Origin: DASXUX01 sp036504595
GTDB lineage: Bacteria > Planctomycetota > SZUA-567 > H5-PLA8
Direction of reading: 5' to 3'
Assembly (NCBI GenBank): GCA_036504595.1
Contig: DASXUX010000065.1
Span: 70,778-134,777, forward strand
DNA: 64,000 nt
How positions within the stretch are numbered: position 1 is the first letter of the stretch; the number at the start of each line of letters is the position of its first letter. The notes below the pieces were generated by a model. The model ran no database searches and was not told where the DNA came from. It saw only the letters and a list, made by a program, of their open reading frames with translations. The translations under genes were made by a program, and so were the position numbers. This document shows positions 18,812-29,026 of the stretch, in pieces.

Positions 18812-20373
18812 AGCGCAAAAGCAGAGCAACCCTGTTCATGAGATTAGCGCTGACACTGCTATTGGCTCCGCTGGCCGCGCTGCACGCTGCCGGGGATACG
18901 GCTCAGAAGCGGCCGAACATCGTTTTCATCTTCTCGGACGATCATGCGATTCAGACCATCGGCGCATACAATGGGCGGCTCTCCGAGTTCTGTCGGCAGC
19001 AGGCCGTCACGCCAAATATGGATCGGCTCGCCATGGCCGGCGCGTTGTTTCCGAACAGCTTCTGCTGCAACTCACTCTGCTCGCCCAGCCGCGGAGCCGT
19101 TCTCACGGGGCTGCACAGCGGCGCTAACGGCGTGAGAAATCTCGGCCAGCCGGTGACGCCTGGCCTCTGGATGTATCCGGCGGCCATCCGCGCGGCAGGC
19201 TATCAGAACGCCGTTTTCGGCAAGTGGCACCTGGGCAATACGCCGGCGAACACGGATGTTTGGAAGCTTTTTCCCGGGCAGGGGAACTATTGGAACCCGG
19301 CGATGACGGGTCCGAATGGCACCGAGAATCTCCAGGGCTACGCGACCGATCTGCTCACCGATCTCGGTCTGGATTGGCTGAAAAAACGCGACAAATCGAA
19401 GCCGTTCATGTTGATGCTGCAGCACAAAGCCCCACATCGGCCGTGGGAGCCGCCGACGCGCTACTACCGATGGCTCTCTGACGTGACGATCCCCGAGCCG
19501 CCGACGCTATTTGATGATTACTCCGGCCGCGGCACCCCGGCGCACACGCAGAAGATGGAGATCGGCCGCGAAATGACGCTCGCCAGCGATCTAAAAGTTC
19601 ACGCCGCGAAAAAAAAGGTAGCCGAGGCCGAATTCCAAGCCACATATGGCGTGCGCAACGAGGCTTTCCACAAAGCCAATCTGCAGGGCGAGGCGCTCAC
19701 ACGCTGGAAATATCAGGAATACATGAAGGACTACCTGCGCTGTGTGAAGGCCGTCGATGACAGCGTCGGTAAAGTATTGGATTACCTCAAAGCTGAAGGG
19801 CTGGAGGACAATACGGTCGTGATCTATGCATCCGACCAGGGCTTCTATACCGGCGAGCACGGCTGGTTCGACAAGCGCTGGATTTACGAAGAGTCAATCC
19901 ACATGCCGTTGATTGTGCGATGGCCCGGCGTGGTCAAACCCGGCAGTCGTCCAACGGCGCTTGTGCAGAATATCGATTACGCCGCGACGTTCGTGGACAT
20001 CGCTGGCGGCGAGATACCGGTAGGCCTTCACGGGAAATCGCTGGTGCCGATTCTACGCGACCAGCCGCCTGCGGATTGGCGCAAGAGCCTTTACTACCAT
20101 TACTATGATCCCGGCCATGGCGTGACAAAACACTACGGCGTCCGCACGGACCGGTTCACACTCGTGAATTTCTATCCTGTCAAAGAGTGGGAACTCTACG
20201 ACAACGAGAAAGATCCACAGCAAATGCGCAGCGTTTACGCTGATCCAGCGTACGCGAAAACGGTGGAGGAATTGAAAGCCGAACTTGAGCGCTTGCGACT
20301 GCAGTATGAACCAGCTTTCGATCCGCAAGCCGCAGAAGAAGCGCCGAAACGAAAGAAGAAAGACGCGCGATAA
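18808..20373 (+). CDS. Exported family S1 sulfatase (GlcNAc-6-sulfatase-like)
   Basis: This 521-aa protein has a signal peptide (to about residue 29), a FIFSDDHAIQTIGAY metal-binding strand and canonical CSPSR at C91. FGKWHLGN, an H-rich LQHKAPHRPWEPP loop and IYASDQGFYTGEHGWFDKR complete the sulfatase core. The SDDH.I.TIGAY plus GEHGWFDKR pattern is typical of N-acetylglucosamine-6-sulfatase-like and related enzymes, so the glycan position is a guess. The tail (about 495-521) is Lys/Arg/Glu-rich. It overlaps the upstream sulfatase by 4 nt and is probably co-transcribed with it and the next gene 104 bp downstream. Confidence 0.9.
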   Translation: MKRKSRATLFMRLALTLLLAPLAALHAAGDTAQKRPNIVFIFSDDHAIQTIGAYNGRLSEFCRQQAVTPNMDRLAMAGALFPNSFCCNSLCSPSRGAVLTGLHSGANGVRNLGQPVTPGLWMYPAAIRAAGYQNAVFGKWHLGNTPANTDVWKLFPGQGNYWNPAMTGPNGTENLQGYATDLLTDLGLDWLKKRDKSKPFMLMLQHKAPHRPWEPPTRYYRWLSDVTIPEPPTLFDDYSGRGTPAHTQKMEIGREMTLASDLKVHAAKKKVAEAEFQATYGVRNEAFHKANLQGEALTRWKYQEYMKDYLRCVKAVDDSVGKVLDYLKAEGLEDNTVVIYASDQGFYTGEHGWFDKRWIYEESIHMPLIVRWPGVVKPGSRPTALVQNIDYAATFVDIAGGEIPVGLHGKSLVPILRDQPPADWRKSLYYHYYDPGHGVTKHYGVRTDRFTLVNFYPVKEWELYDNEKDPQQMRSVYADPAYAKTVEELKAELERLRLQYEPAFDPQAAEEAPKRKKKDAR

Positions 20374-20477
20374 GAGGAACCCGCACCGCGTTGCTCCTGC
20401 ATTTCGAGACTCAAACCGTTCGGGTCACCTGGAAATCATGGAACTTAGGCTCTCGCTTCTCAGCGGGGAAAGAAAGA

Positions 20478-22424
20478 ATGAACATGCCACAGAAGAGTAT
20501 CTACCTCACCGCCCTGCTGCTGGCGCCGCTGGCCGGACTAAAGGCCGCTGATGCAGAAAAGCCAGTCGCTAAGCCCAACGTCGTTTACATGCTGGCCGAC
20601 GATCTGGGCTGGAGTGATTTAAGCATTCATCCTGGCGGGAGCATTCCGACGCCGCATATCGACCGCCTGTTCCAGCAGGGCGTCGAGCTGCGCAACTTCA
20701 TGGCCTGGTGCGTGTGTTCGCCAACACGTGCGATGTTAATGACCGGCCGTCATCCGTTTCGCGTCGGCACCGGGCCGGAAGTTGGCGGCGAACTTGCCAA
20801 AGAGGAAGCGACCGTCGCGGAAGCTTTCAAGGCTCACGGTTATCGGACCGGCATCTTCGGCAAGTGGCATAACGGCAACAACCCCGACACGCCAGAGTAT
20901 CGGCGAGCGTTTGAAGAAGCATGGAAGGACATGCCGAACAAGAAACACAAAGTCGGTCTTGGCGTGAATGAACATGGTTTCGACGAAGCGTGGGTCTATT
21001 ACGGCGGCGGTGCGGATTATTTCACGCGGCGCACCGAGCAGGGGCACGGCCCGGTAAGCTGGTGGCACAATCTCGAGTTCCGGCCGCAAGACGTTGGCTT
21101 TACCGAGGATTTGATCACCGGGCACGTCTTGGAGTTCATTCGCGAGAACAAGGATCGCCCCTTTTTCTGCTACGTGCCGTTTCACATTGTCCACGCACCA
21201 TTGCAGGCGAAAGACTCGGATTTGGAGGGCGTGGACGCGAAGGTGACGGACGAAACGAAGCGTGTCTACACTGCGATGGTGCAGGCGATGGACAAGAACG
21301 TCGCCGCCATCCTCGCCGAACTGGAAAAACTGCGGTTGCGCGACAATACGATAGTCGTGTTCACCAGCGACAACGGCGCGACGAAAGACGGCAGCAATCT
21401 ACCCTTCCGCGGCGGCAAGCATACCATCTTTGAAGGCGGCACGCACATGCCCACTGTTATACATTGGCCCAAAGGCAACGTTTCCGGCCGCAAATGGGAT
21501 GGACTGTGCGGCGCGCTGGATATGTTCCCAACATTGATGGGGATGGCCGGGCTGGAGCTGCCGAAAACGCGCCCGCTCGATGGCAAAGATATCTGGCCGG
21601 CACTACGGGACGGCGGTCCCACCCCTGTTGAAAGCTACTACTGGTCGTGGCACGGGGAGGACGCGATTCGCACGGCGGATTGGCGCTTGCATCGCTACTT
21701 CGATCGCTTCGAGTTGTACGACATGCACAATGACATCAGTGAAACCAAAAACGTGGTCGAAACGCATCCGGACGTCGCGAAGTCGCTGACAGAAAAAATG
21801 AATGCGTGGGCGGAGTCGCTCGGCGCAGCACTGAGTCATCAGCCAGTCCCCGCGAAACTCGACGCCAATCCCGCGCCAGATGGCGATGTCCTTGAAGTTT
21901 CCGTTACAGTGACAGACAAAGCCAAGCCGAAAGATTGGATTGTGGTTCCATTTGCGAGCATGGCAGGCTCGCACTTCGCGACCGATTACATCGAATACGA
22001 TGTTGCCGTTGCGCCAGACAGCCTGCGCGGCGGTTTCTACTATTCGCCGTTCAAAGGCAACGACCAGAAAGCGGTGCAGCTTGACTTCCGGCGTGGCGAG
22101 GGAATCGATCAGTTCGGGCGCGATCAGTCCACAGGGCCTGAGCCGAAAGGCGGGCCGGGCGTGTGGGAACACCGCGTCATTGGCTTGTGCAGCAGCGCGC
22201 CGGGTATTCTGCCGCGCCATGGACTTGTTTTCACTGGCCGCAAGCCGGGGACATTCAAAGTCTTTCTGGACAACCTGCGCGTTCGGCACGCCGACGGCAC
22301 GACCACTCCCATTTGGCTCGATGGCAAGGACACGCGCATGCAGAAGATCGCGGACACGGATTTGTTCAAGGGGGCGCAGGTTCGAGCCGTCCCCCGTCCC
22401 TCGCTAGATGGCAAATCCCAATAA
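20478..22424 (+). CDS. Exported family S1 sulfatase with C-terminal beta-sandwich domain
   Basis: ATG 20478 (648 aa) is chosen because GGGGAAAG lies just upstream and a signal peptide follows; an upstream in-frame start at 20391 would bury it. The core shows YMLADDLGWSD, CSPTR at C80, FGKWHNGN and FTSDNGATKDG. Arylsulfatase A-type ends near residue 450. Residues about 465-640 form an extra domain with alternating strands (DWIVVPFASMAGSHFATDYI, GTFKVFLDNLRVRH), probably a carbohydrate-binding jelly roll. It is the third of three consecutive sulfatases. The substrate is unknown. Confidence 0.9.
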   Translation: MNMPQKSIYLTALLLAPLAGLKAADAEKPVAKPNVVYMLADDLGWSDLSIHPGGSIPTPHIDRLFQQGVELRNFMAWCVCSPTRAMLMTGRHPFRVGTGPEVGGELAKEEATVAEAFKAHGYRTGIFGKWHNGNNPDTPEYRRAFEEAWKDMPNKKHKVGLGVNEHGFDEAWVYYGGGADYFTRRTEQGHGPVSWWHNLEFRPQDVGFTEDLITGHVLEFIRENKDRPFFCYVPFHIVHAPLQAKDSDLEGVDAKVTDETKRVYTAMVQAMDKNVAAILAELEKLRLRDNTIVVFTSDNGATKDGSNLPFRGGKHTIFEGGTHMPTVIHWPKGNVSGRKWDGLCGALDMFPTLMGMAGLELPKTRPLDGKDIWPALRDGGPTPVESYYWSWHGEDAIRTADWRLHRYFDRFELYDMHNDISETKNVVETHPDVAKSLTEKMNAWAESLGAALSHQPVPAKLDANPAPDGDVLEVSVTVTDKAKPKDWIVVPFASMAGSHFATDYIEYDVAVAPDSLRGGFYYSPFKGNDQKAVQLDFRRGEGIDQFGRDQSTGPEPKGGPGVWEHRVIGLCSSAPGILPRHGLVFTGRKPGTFKVFLDNLRVRHADGTTTPIWLDGKDTRMQKIADTDLFKGAQVRAVPRPSLDGKSQ

Positions 22425-22676
22425 ACCCAAAAGCTCTGTCTGACGCTCTGCGCTGCGGAGCAAATCCCCGACGTCAGTAATGTTGCAGGATTTTGAGTTT
22501 CTACATTCGCAGATGCGCGGGTTCACTCCGGGTTGGTGTATTTTGACAGTGTGATCATCGCTGCAACCACGAAGAGATCACTGCCGATGGTCGCAGCACG
22601 CCCGGCGTAAGGCAAGCCAACGACGTTACAGTTGCCATCTGGAAAAGGGTGCCACTGTCGCGGAGGAAACTGAAAA

Positions 22677-23810
22677 GTGAGCCATTCCGGAGACACACGA
22701 TTTGCCGCGCTGTTTGTCGCTTGCTTATTGGCTCTCCAGGCGGCGAGCGCCGAACAGGCGCAGGACATTCTGAAGGCCAGCGGTGTGCAGGGCGGACTGG
22801 TTGTCCATCTCGGCTGCGGAGATGGCAAACTCACAGCCGCATTGCGAGCCAGCGAGAGTTTCATCGTCCACGGCCTGGACGCAGACCCCAGCAATGTCGC
22901 CACAGCCCGAAAGCACATTCAGTCGACGGGTTTGTATGGTGTGGTTTCGGTCGAGCAGTGGGCCGGCGACCGTCTGCCGTACGTGGATAATCTTGTGAAC
23001 CTCATTGTTGCCAATGATCTCGGCAAGTTACCGATGGACGAAGCGCTGCGCGTGTTGACGCCCAGGGGCGTTGCTTTGATCGGCGGCAAAAAGACCGTAA
23101 AGCCGTGGCCGAAGCAGATCGATGATTGGACGCATTATCTGCACGGGCCGGACAACAACGCGGTGGCACGAGATTCAGTGGTGGACATTCCACGTTCCAT
23201 CCAGTGGGTCGCGGAACCACGTTGGGGCCGGAGCCACGAGGAACTTGCCAGCATGAGCGCCGCCGTGACAGCGCAGGGACGCATCTTCTATATCGAGGAC
23301 GAGGCGCCGCTGGCCTCAATTCGGTATCTCGCTGACTGGAAACTTGTCGCGCGTGACGCTTTCAACGGCACGTTGCTCTGGAAACATCCTATTACCTCGT
23401 GGGTGGATCACCTTCGCCAATTCCGTTCGGGTCCGGCACACCTGCCGCGCCGGCTCGTCGCAGTCGGCGACCGGGTGTACGTGACACCGAACCTCGCGGG
23501 ACCGGTCCTCGCGCTGGACGCGGCTACCGGCCAGACGGTGTGCGAATACAAAGGCACTGAGCGCACAGAAGAGATCCTCGCTGAGAACGGCAGCCTTTAC
23601 CTTGCCGTCGGCACATCAGAGGTGGAACGAACCGGCGGCGGGCTGTTTCAGCGCGGTGAGCCCGCGCCGTCGGGTTTTCGATTCATCACCGCTGTCGAGG
23701 CCGCGTCCGCGAAGCCGTTGTGGAAAAAGGACTTTAGCAAGGACGAGTTTTTCCTGCCGTTGACACTGGCCGTAAAAGGTTCGCACCTGCGCTCCAACAG
23801 CCGGTGCTGA
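22677..23810 (+). pseudogene. Truncated methyltransferase / PQQ-propeller protein
   Basis: The 377-aa product starts with a signal peptide (to about residue 25). A Rossmann methyltransferase-like part follows (about 38-140; motif I VVHLGCGDGK, then HGLDADPSN), and then the first blades of a PQQ-type propeller (WTHYLHGPDNNAV, GRIFYIEDE, LVALDA-like segments). In planctomycetes these fused proteins are usually about 1000 residues or more; this one stops abruptly after LPLTLAVKGSH, where the sequence switches to another gene in another frame. The last residues are out-of-frame reading of that fragment. The N-terminal part could still be expressed, but the propeller cannot close. Confidence 0.7.
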
Positions 23811-24601
23811 TCATTAAAACCGCTTGGGGCGGCAAATCGCTGAACACAGATTTCCGTCCGCCGAGCGCCGGGCCTTATGTTTCGCTGAAGGATGAAACGC
23901 CGGAACAGAAGCAAAAGCGCGCCGAGGCGACCGGCCATTACTATCGGCTGATGGTGGATCATGTGCGGATGGTTCTCAAGGACATCAAGCGCGTAATCCC
24001 GGACTACGACGAAAAGCAGGGCTACGAGGTCGCCGGCTTTGTCTGGCTGCAGGGTTGGAATGACGCGGTGGATGGCACGACTTATCCCAAGCTGAAAGAC
24101 GGTCAGGGCAACCAATTTGCCAGATACAGCGAATGGCTGGCGGATTTCATCCGGGATGTCCGCAAGGATTTGAGCGCGCCGCAGATGCCGTTCGTCATCG
24201 GCGTCATGGGAGTCGGCGGACTGAACGCCTCAACCAACGCGCTGCCGTTTCGCGAAGCCATGGCCGCGCCGGCTAGCTATCCTGAATTTAAGGGCAATGT
24301 GGTGGCCGTGCAGACCGCTCCGTTCTGGGACGAACCGCTAGGCCTGATTTCGAAGAAACTGGAGCAGGTACGGTCGAAAAAAGCGGTGCTCGCCAAACAG
24401 GCCGAAGCCGGCAAACTCACCAAGGAAGCGGCGGCTCAGGAAGCGAGGAAATTTGAGGACGATCTCATTTCCCCTGCGGAAAAGGCCCTCTGGAACCGCG
24501 GCGCTTCGAATGCCGGATTTCATTACCTCGGTTGTGCGAAGACGTTCGCGCTGATGGGAAAAGCGTTCGCTGAAGCATTGCTTCCATTGCAGAAGCCCTG
24601 A
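23795..24601 (+). pseudogene. C-terminal two-thirds of a SASA-type carbohydrate esterase
   Basis: The frame enters in mid-protein (QPVLIIKTAWGGKSL) and runs for about 268 residues through GFVWLQGWNDAVDG, FVIGVMGVGG and a final NAGFHYLGCAKTFALMGKAF, the C-terminal region of sialate-O-acetylesterase-like (DUF303/SASA) proteins with the catalytic His region. The signal peptide and the Ser-bearing GQSNM block are missing. GTG 23804 could act as a start, but the product would lack the nucleophile. It is fused out of frame to the truncated methyltransferase/PQQ gene. Confidence 0.7.
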
Positions 24602-24662
24602 GTTCAAAAACGGCAACCCACCTAACGGCACAACAAGACTCAACGATAAGGCAACTTGATAT

Positions 24663-27587
24663 ATGAAGACCTTCTTCAGCCGAATGATCCTCGCTTCTGT
24701 CCTGATCACACTGTGCGCGGTTTCAGCCGCGTCATCGATGGAATCACTGAGTACATCTTTGATGATTTCGGATCCGCAGATGGCCGAGCATTTCCAATCG
24801 CCGCCGCCGTCCGCGAGGCCGTGGGTTTTCTGGATGTGGCTGCGCGTGGACACCTCGCCAGAGGCCATCACCCAGGATCTGGAGGAGATGCACGCCAAAG
24901 GCATCGAAGGGGCGATTCTTTATGACTCGGGCTTTGGTGGGGGCGGGCTGGGGTTTGCCTCCAAAATGGTCTTGCAGGGCAAGGGCTATCACGCCGTGCC
25001 CACCGCCGATTATGACGGCGCCCACATTGATAAGATCCCCATGGCGCCCCTGGAAACATGGTCGCCGCGCTTTCGTGAACGGGTCCGTTTCGCGGCGAAG
25101 GAGTCTGGGAGACTGGGAATAAAACTGGTCCTGACCATCGGTCTTGCCGGCACGTCCGGCCCGATTGCACCCGAGTACGGTCAGCAAAAACTGGTCTGGT
25201 CCGAAACCGCCGTCACCGGCCCACAGCAGTTTGATGCGTTGTTGTCCGCGCCCGACACCGAAGTCGCAACTACGCTCGGCTCATCGCCGGCCACGAGCGC
25301 TGGCAACAAGCCTGTTGCTGCGCCGAAGAAACTGGGACGGGCTGGCACGAAATACGCGAACGCCCATTCCATCGCCGTGCTGGCCGCGCCGGACAAGGAG
25401 AACTTCTCGCCGGACGAGGTGGTTGACCTTTCTGGAAATACCGACGCCGCGGGCCGTTTGCGTTGGGACGTGCCGGCCGGCGCGTGGAAAATCCTGCGCT
25501 TCGGCTATGCGCCGACCGGTGCCAGGAACGTCTGGGGAACATATACCGATTGCATGAGCGCCGAGGCGATGGACAAAACGTGGGACTCCACCATCGGCGT
25601 GATGCTCCGGGAAATGACTCCCGCGGAACGCAAGGGACTCTATGGCATCGAAGATGACAGTTGGGAGTCGGGCGCAACAACATGGACGAAGCGGTTTCCG
25701 GAGGAATTCAAAAACCTGCGCGGCTATGACCTGATTCGCTGGCTGCCTGCCCTGGCTGGGAAGCGGATGGGGCAGTCCGAGTCCCCCGGCGTGAAGCGGG
25801 ATTTTTACCGCACCATCGCCGATCTGGTGGCCAGGAATCATTATGGCCGCCTGGGCGAAATCTCCCGGCAAAACGGCCTCGTGACATTCGCCGAGCCGGC
25901 CGGCCCGAACACGTCACAGTTGGATCTGATGAAGGATTGCAGCGGCGTGGATGTCGCGATGGGCGAATACTGGCACCCGTCCGTGCATCGGCCCACGCCG
26001 CCCCGGCGCTTCATGCTGCGCGCCGCAGCCAGCGCGAACCACATCTACGGCAAGCGGCTGACGCCGTGCGAAAGCCTCACCTCACTCGGTCCGTTTTGGG
26101 AAGAGAGTTTTTTCGATCTAAAGAACTCAGCGGACCAGGCGTTCTGCGACGGCTGCAATCTCACCGTCATCCACAACTGGAGCCATTCGCCGTCGCTTAC
26201 GGCCAAGCCGGGCTATTCGTATTTTGCCGGCACGCTTTACACCCGCACCACGACCTGGTGGGAGCAGACGCCGGCTTTCAACGCATATCTGGGCCGCTGT
26301 TCATTCCTCCTGCAGCAGGGACTGTTCGTGGCCGACGCGCTTTATTATCGCGGCGACGCCATCGGCCAGGGAGAGCAAATGAAGAGCAGGCCCGCGCTAC
26401 CGGCCGAGGGCTACGACCACGACAACTGCAACCTCGACGCGCTACTCACGCGTGTCAGCGTAAAAGAGGGCCGGCTGGTTTTGCCGGACGGCATGGGCTA
26501 CCGCATTCTGGTGCTGCCGAATAACGCCTCAATGGCCCCCGAAGCACTGGCCAAAATCGCCGCCCTGGTTGAGGGCGGCGCGACCGTGGTCGGTCCTTGT
26601 CCCGGAGGCCCCGCAGGTTTGGTGACGCCGGAACAAAAGACGAAATTTGATGCCCTGACGGCACGTTTGTGGGCGAATGCTCAGGGCGAGAACCAGGTCG
26701 GCACCGGCCGAGTGATCGCGGGCAAAACTCCAGGTGACGTCCTGCTGGAAATGAAACTTCTGCCGGACTTTGCGTTCACGGGATTGAGCGGTGGTGGTGA
26801 CCTGGACTGGATTCACCGGCGGACCAGTGACACGGAGATTTATTTTGTCGCCAGCCGCTGGGATCCGAAAGAACAGGTGTCCTGCACCTTCCGCATCTCG
26901 GGCAAGCAGCCGGAACTGTGGGATCCGGTGACGGGTGAGATCCGCGACGCCAAGGCGTTCACGCAGAAAGACGGCTGCACCACCGTGCCGCTGGAATTCA
27001 ACCCGCGCGGGTCGGTGTTCGTCGTCTTCCGCAAGCCGATTGCCCCCAACGCGTCCGGAACGGCGGCGTCCAATTATCCAAAAATCACGCCGCACACTGA
27101 ACTGAGCGGTGCGTGGGAGGTTTCCTTCGACCCGAAATGGGGCGGGCCGGAGAAGGTTGCTTTCGACTCGCTCGTGGACTGGACGAAGCGCCCCGAAGAC
27201 GGCATCAAATATTATTCCGGCACGGCGGTCTATCGCAAACAATTCAAACTTGCCGCGATGCCCGCCGCCGGCCAAAAGTTTTTGCTCGATCTCGGCGAAG
27301 TCCACGAGGAAGCGGTGGTGAAACTCAACGGCACAGATCTCGGCGTGGTCTGGACAAAGCCTGCGCGCGTGGACATCACCGGCGCGGCGCGCCTCGGGGC
27401 GAATGATTTGGAGATAACCGTCGTAAACCTCTGGCCGAACCGGCTGATCGGCGACGCGGGATTGCCACCGGAAAAGAGGCTCACCGAAACCAACATTCGC
27501 AAGTTCACGAAGGCCACGCCGCTGTTTCCATCAGGACTGCTCGGCCCGGTAACACTGCAAATGGCAGAAGTACTTCCGGCAAATTGA
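24663..27587 (+). CDS. GH106-like alpha-L-rhamnosidase
   Basis: This 974-aa protein has a signal peptide (to about residue 25). RPWVFWMWLRVDTSPEAI at about residue 47 is the classic GH106 opening strand, followed by GIEGAILYDSG, then a TIM-barrel core with QQKLVWSETAV, GYDLIRWLPALAGKRM and LTPCESLTSLGPFWEE, and a C-terminal beta-sandwich domain (about 810-970, with FLLDLGEVHEEAVVKLNG and DLEITVVNLWPNRLIGD). GH106 enzymes remove terminal alpha-L-rhamnose. The length is normal and the frame intact. The catalytic glutamates cannot be assigned with certainty. With the GH78 gene it suggests a rhamnose-containing substrate. Confidence 0.85.
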   Translation: MKTFFSRMILASVLITLCAVSAASSMESLSTSLMISDPQMAEHFQSPPPSARPWVFWMWLRVDTSPEAITQDLEEMHAKGIEGAILYDSGFGGGGLGFASKMVLQGKGYHAVPTADYDGAHIDKIPMAPLETWSPRFRERVRFAAKESGRLGIKLVLTIGLAGTSGPIAPEYGQQKLVWSETAVTGPQQFDALLSAPDTEVATTLGSSPATSAGNKPVAAPKKLGRAGTKYANAHSIAVLAAPDKENFSPDEVVDLSGNTDAAGRLRWDVPAGAWKILRFGYAPTGARNVWGTYTDCMSAEAMDKTWDSTIGVMLREMTPAERKGLYGIEDDSWESGATTWTKRFPEEFKNLRGYDLIRWLPALAGKRMGQSESPGVKRDFYRTIADLVARNHYGRLGEISRQNGLVTFAEPAGPNTSQLDLMKDCSGVDVAMGEYWHPSVHRPTPPRRFMLRAAASANHIYGKRLTPCESLTSLGPFWEESFFDLKNSADQAFCDGCNLTVIHNWSHSPSLTAKPGYSYFAGTLYTRTTTWWEQTPAFNAYLGRCSFLLQQGLFVADALYYRGDAIGQGEQMKSRPALPAEGYDHDNCNLDALLTRVSVKEGRLVLPDGMGYRILVLPNNASMAPEALAKIAALVEGGATVVGPCPGGPAGLVTPEQKTKFDALTARLWANAQGENQVGTGRVIAGKTPGDVLLEMKLLPDFAFTGLSGGGDLDWIHRRTSDTEIYFVASRWDPKEQVSCTFRISGKQPELWDPVTGEIRDAKAFTQKDGCTTVPLEFNPRGSVFVVFRKPIAPNASGTAASNYPKITPHTELSGAWEVSFDPKWGGPEKVAFDSLVDWTKRPEDGIKYYSGTAVYRKQFKLAAMPAAGQKFLLDLGEVHEEAVVKLNGTDLGVVWTKPARVDITGAARLGANDLEITVVNLWPNRLIGDAGLPPEKRLTETNIRKFTKATPLFPSGLLGPVTLQMAEVLPAN

Positions 27588-27964
27588 ACCACTTTTGGGC
27601 TGACGAAAGGTAAACAGGTTTCTCGATTTTGATTTACCGGCTCATCATGGCAGCGCGTTGCAGGCCGCAGCGAACTTGTACCCGCCCCTGGCCCGCGTTG
27701 AAACGCCTGCTTAATGTCCGCAATACAGTCCATTTTGTCGCTAAAACAAGTACGCCGCCTTGTAGACTCAGTTAGGAGTCCGCTCTGCTCTTTGGGCGTC
27801 ACAGCGCGTTCATAGTTTGGGCTTTCCGGTTTCGATGCAAACATCGGCAGGTCTTTGATCCTTAAGAAAAGCACATGTCTCAATCGGGAGACCTGGTGTG
27901 CTTTCCCATGGTGAGGCGGTCAACTCGATCACCACTGCCGCTTGGCAACGCGAGAGACTACTTC
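27588..27964. other. Intergenic region, 377 bases
   Basis: No supportable gene on either strand. The antisense frame reaching into the GH106 gene has no recognisable product. No terminator hairpin was found. Confidence 0.45.
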
Positions 27965-28837
27965 ATGAAGAATACCAACCCATTCACCTTGTCACTCCTG
28001 TTTGCTTTCGTTGCAGCGATCAGCGCGGCGGAATCGAACACGCCACTCTATACGCAAGAAGGCAGCGACCCGTTATTCGCCGACGTTATGAAGAGCGGTG
28101 GCGCCAATCCCGGCGAGAGATTCAACCGCGGCGGTGCCCCCGGCTCTCGCATCCATGTAAACCGCGAGCTGCTGGAACAGCAGGTCGGGAAGACCGGCCC
28201 CATCCCCAAAGACATCGGCCTGCACACGGAATTCAGCGGCGGCATCAGCCGCAAGGACTTCGAGAAATGGACGCGCTGGTATCAAGAGGACGCCAACGTC
28301 CAGGTATTCCGCCTGTTCAAGGGCGAACAGAATATCCGCAGTGGCGAAGAGAAGGATGGATCGCCGGGACGCGTCGAAGCTTTCTCGCATAACATCACCG
28401 TCACCCCCGGAACATGGAGTGAGTGGGAAGCAACCTACACGATCATCAAGCCGGTTCGCGCGTGCATTTTCCAGTTGATGCACGAGGGTAGCCTGTGGCC
28501 CTTCCACATCGAAATGTCCGAAAAGGGCGACGTCTACTTCCTCCGCCGCAGACCCATGCCCGGTCTGGAGAGGGAAATCGCCATGGCCGGGAACATGGCG
28601 GATAAATCCATCAGCGTCAAAGTCCGGGCGAATGGGGAGGATTACGAAGTCTATCAGAAGGCGCCGGTGGATGCCGGTCCCTGGAAGCTCGTGACCAAAG
28701 GATCCTGCACCAAAGCGCAAGACAACAAGATCAGCTTCCGCTGGGGGATGTATTGTGGCTCAAAGAAAGGCCAAACCGTCCCCAATGACGGCATGATTTT
28801 CGTCACAGGGGTCAGTATCCGGACAGGCGCCAAATGA
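27965..28837 (+). CDS. Secreted protein of unknown function, possibly lyase-fold
   Basis: This 290-aa protein starts at ATG 27965, which gives a signal peptide (MKNTNPFTLSLLFAFVAAISA); earlier in-frame starts would bury it. The mature part has EFSGGISRKDFEKWTRWYQED, VQVFRLFKGEQNIRSG and HNITVTPGTWSEWEATYTI, then strands ending in ISFRWGMYCGSKKG. The strand-rich layout and its GTWSEWEATYTI and RWGMY segments recall concanavalin-like polysaccharide lyases, but I cannot place it in a family. It lies between GH106 and a sulfatase, so a role in the same glycan pathway is inferred. Confidence 0.6.
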   Translation: MKNTNPFTLSLLFAFVAAISAAESNTPLYTQEGSDPLFADVMKSGGANPGERFNRGGAPGSRIHVNRELLEQQVGKTGPIPKDIGLHTEFSGGISRKDFEKWTRWYQEDANVQVFRLFKGEQNIRSGEEKDGSPGRVEAFSHNITVTPGTWSEWEATYTIIKPVRACIFQLMHEGSLWPFHIEMSEKGDVYFLRRRPMPGLEREIAMAGNMADKSISVKVRANGEDYEVYQKAPVDAGPWKLVTKGSCTKAQDNKISFRWGMYCGSKKGQTVPNDGMIFVTGVSIRTGAK

Positions 28838-29026
28838 CGTCTAGCAGGCTATCGGCCCTGACACGCAGGGACGAATCGACGAGAAGTATGCGAAGTTCCG
28901 GATAGGAGTGGCGGTAGCGGAAAAAGTCGAAGGAGAACTCGGAAGCCGAGGTCATCAACGCGATGAATCCCGAGTTCGACTGAAGGCCTTTCGGCATTTC
29001 AGCAATCACACAAACGAGACTCGTTC

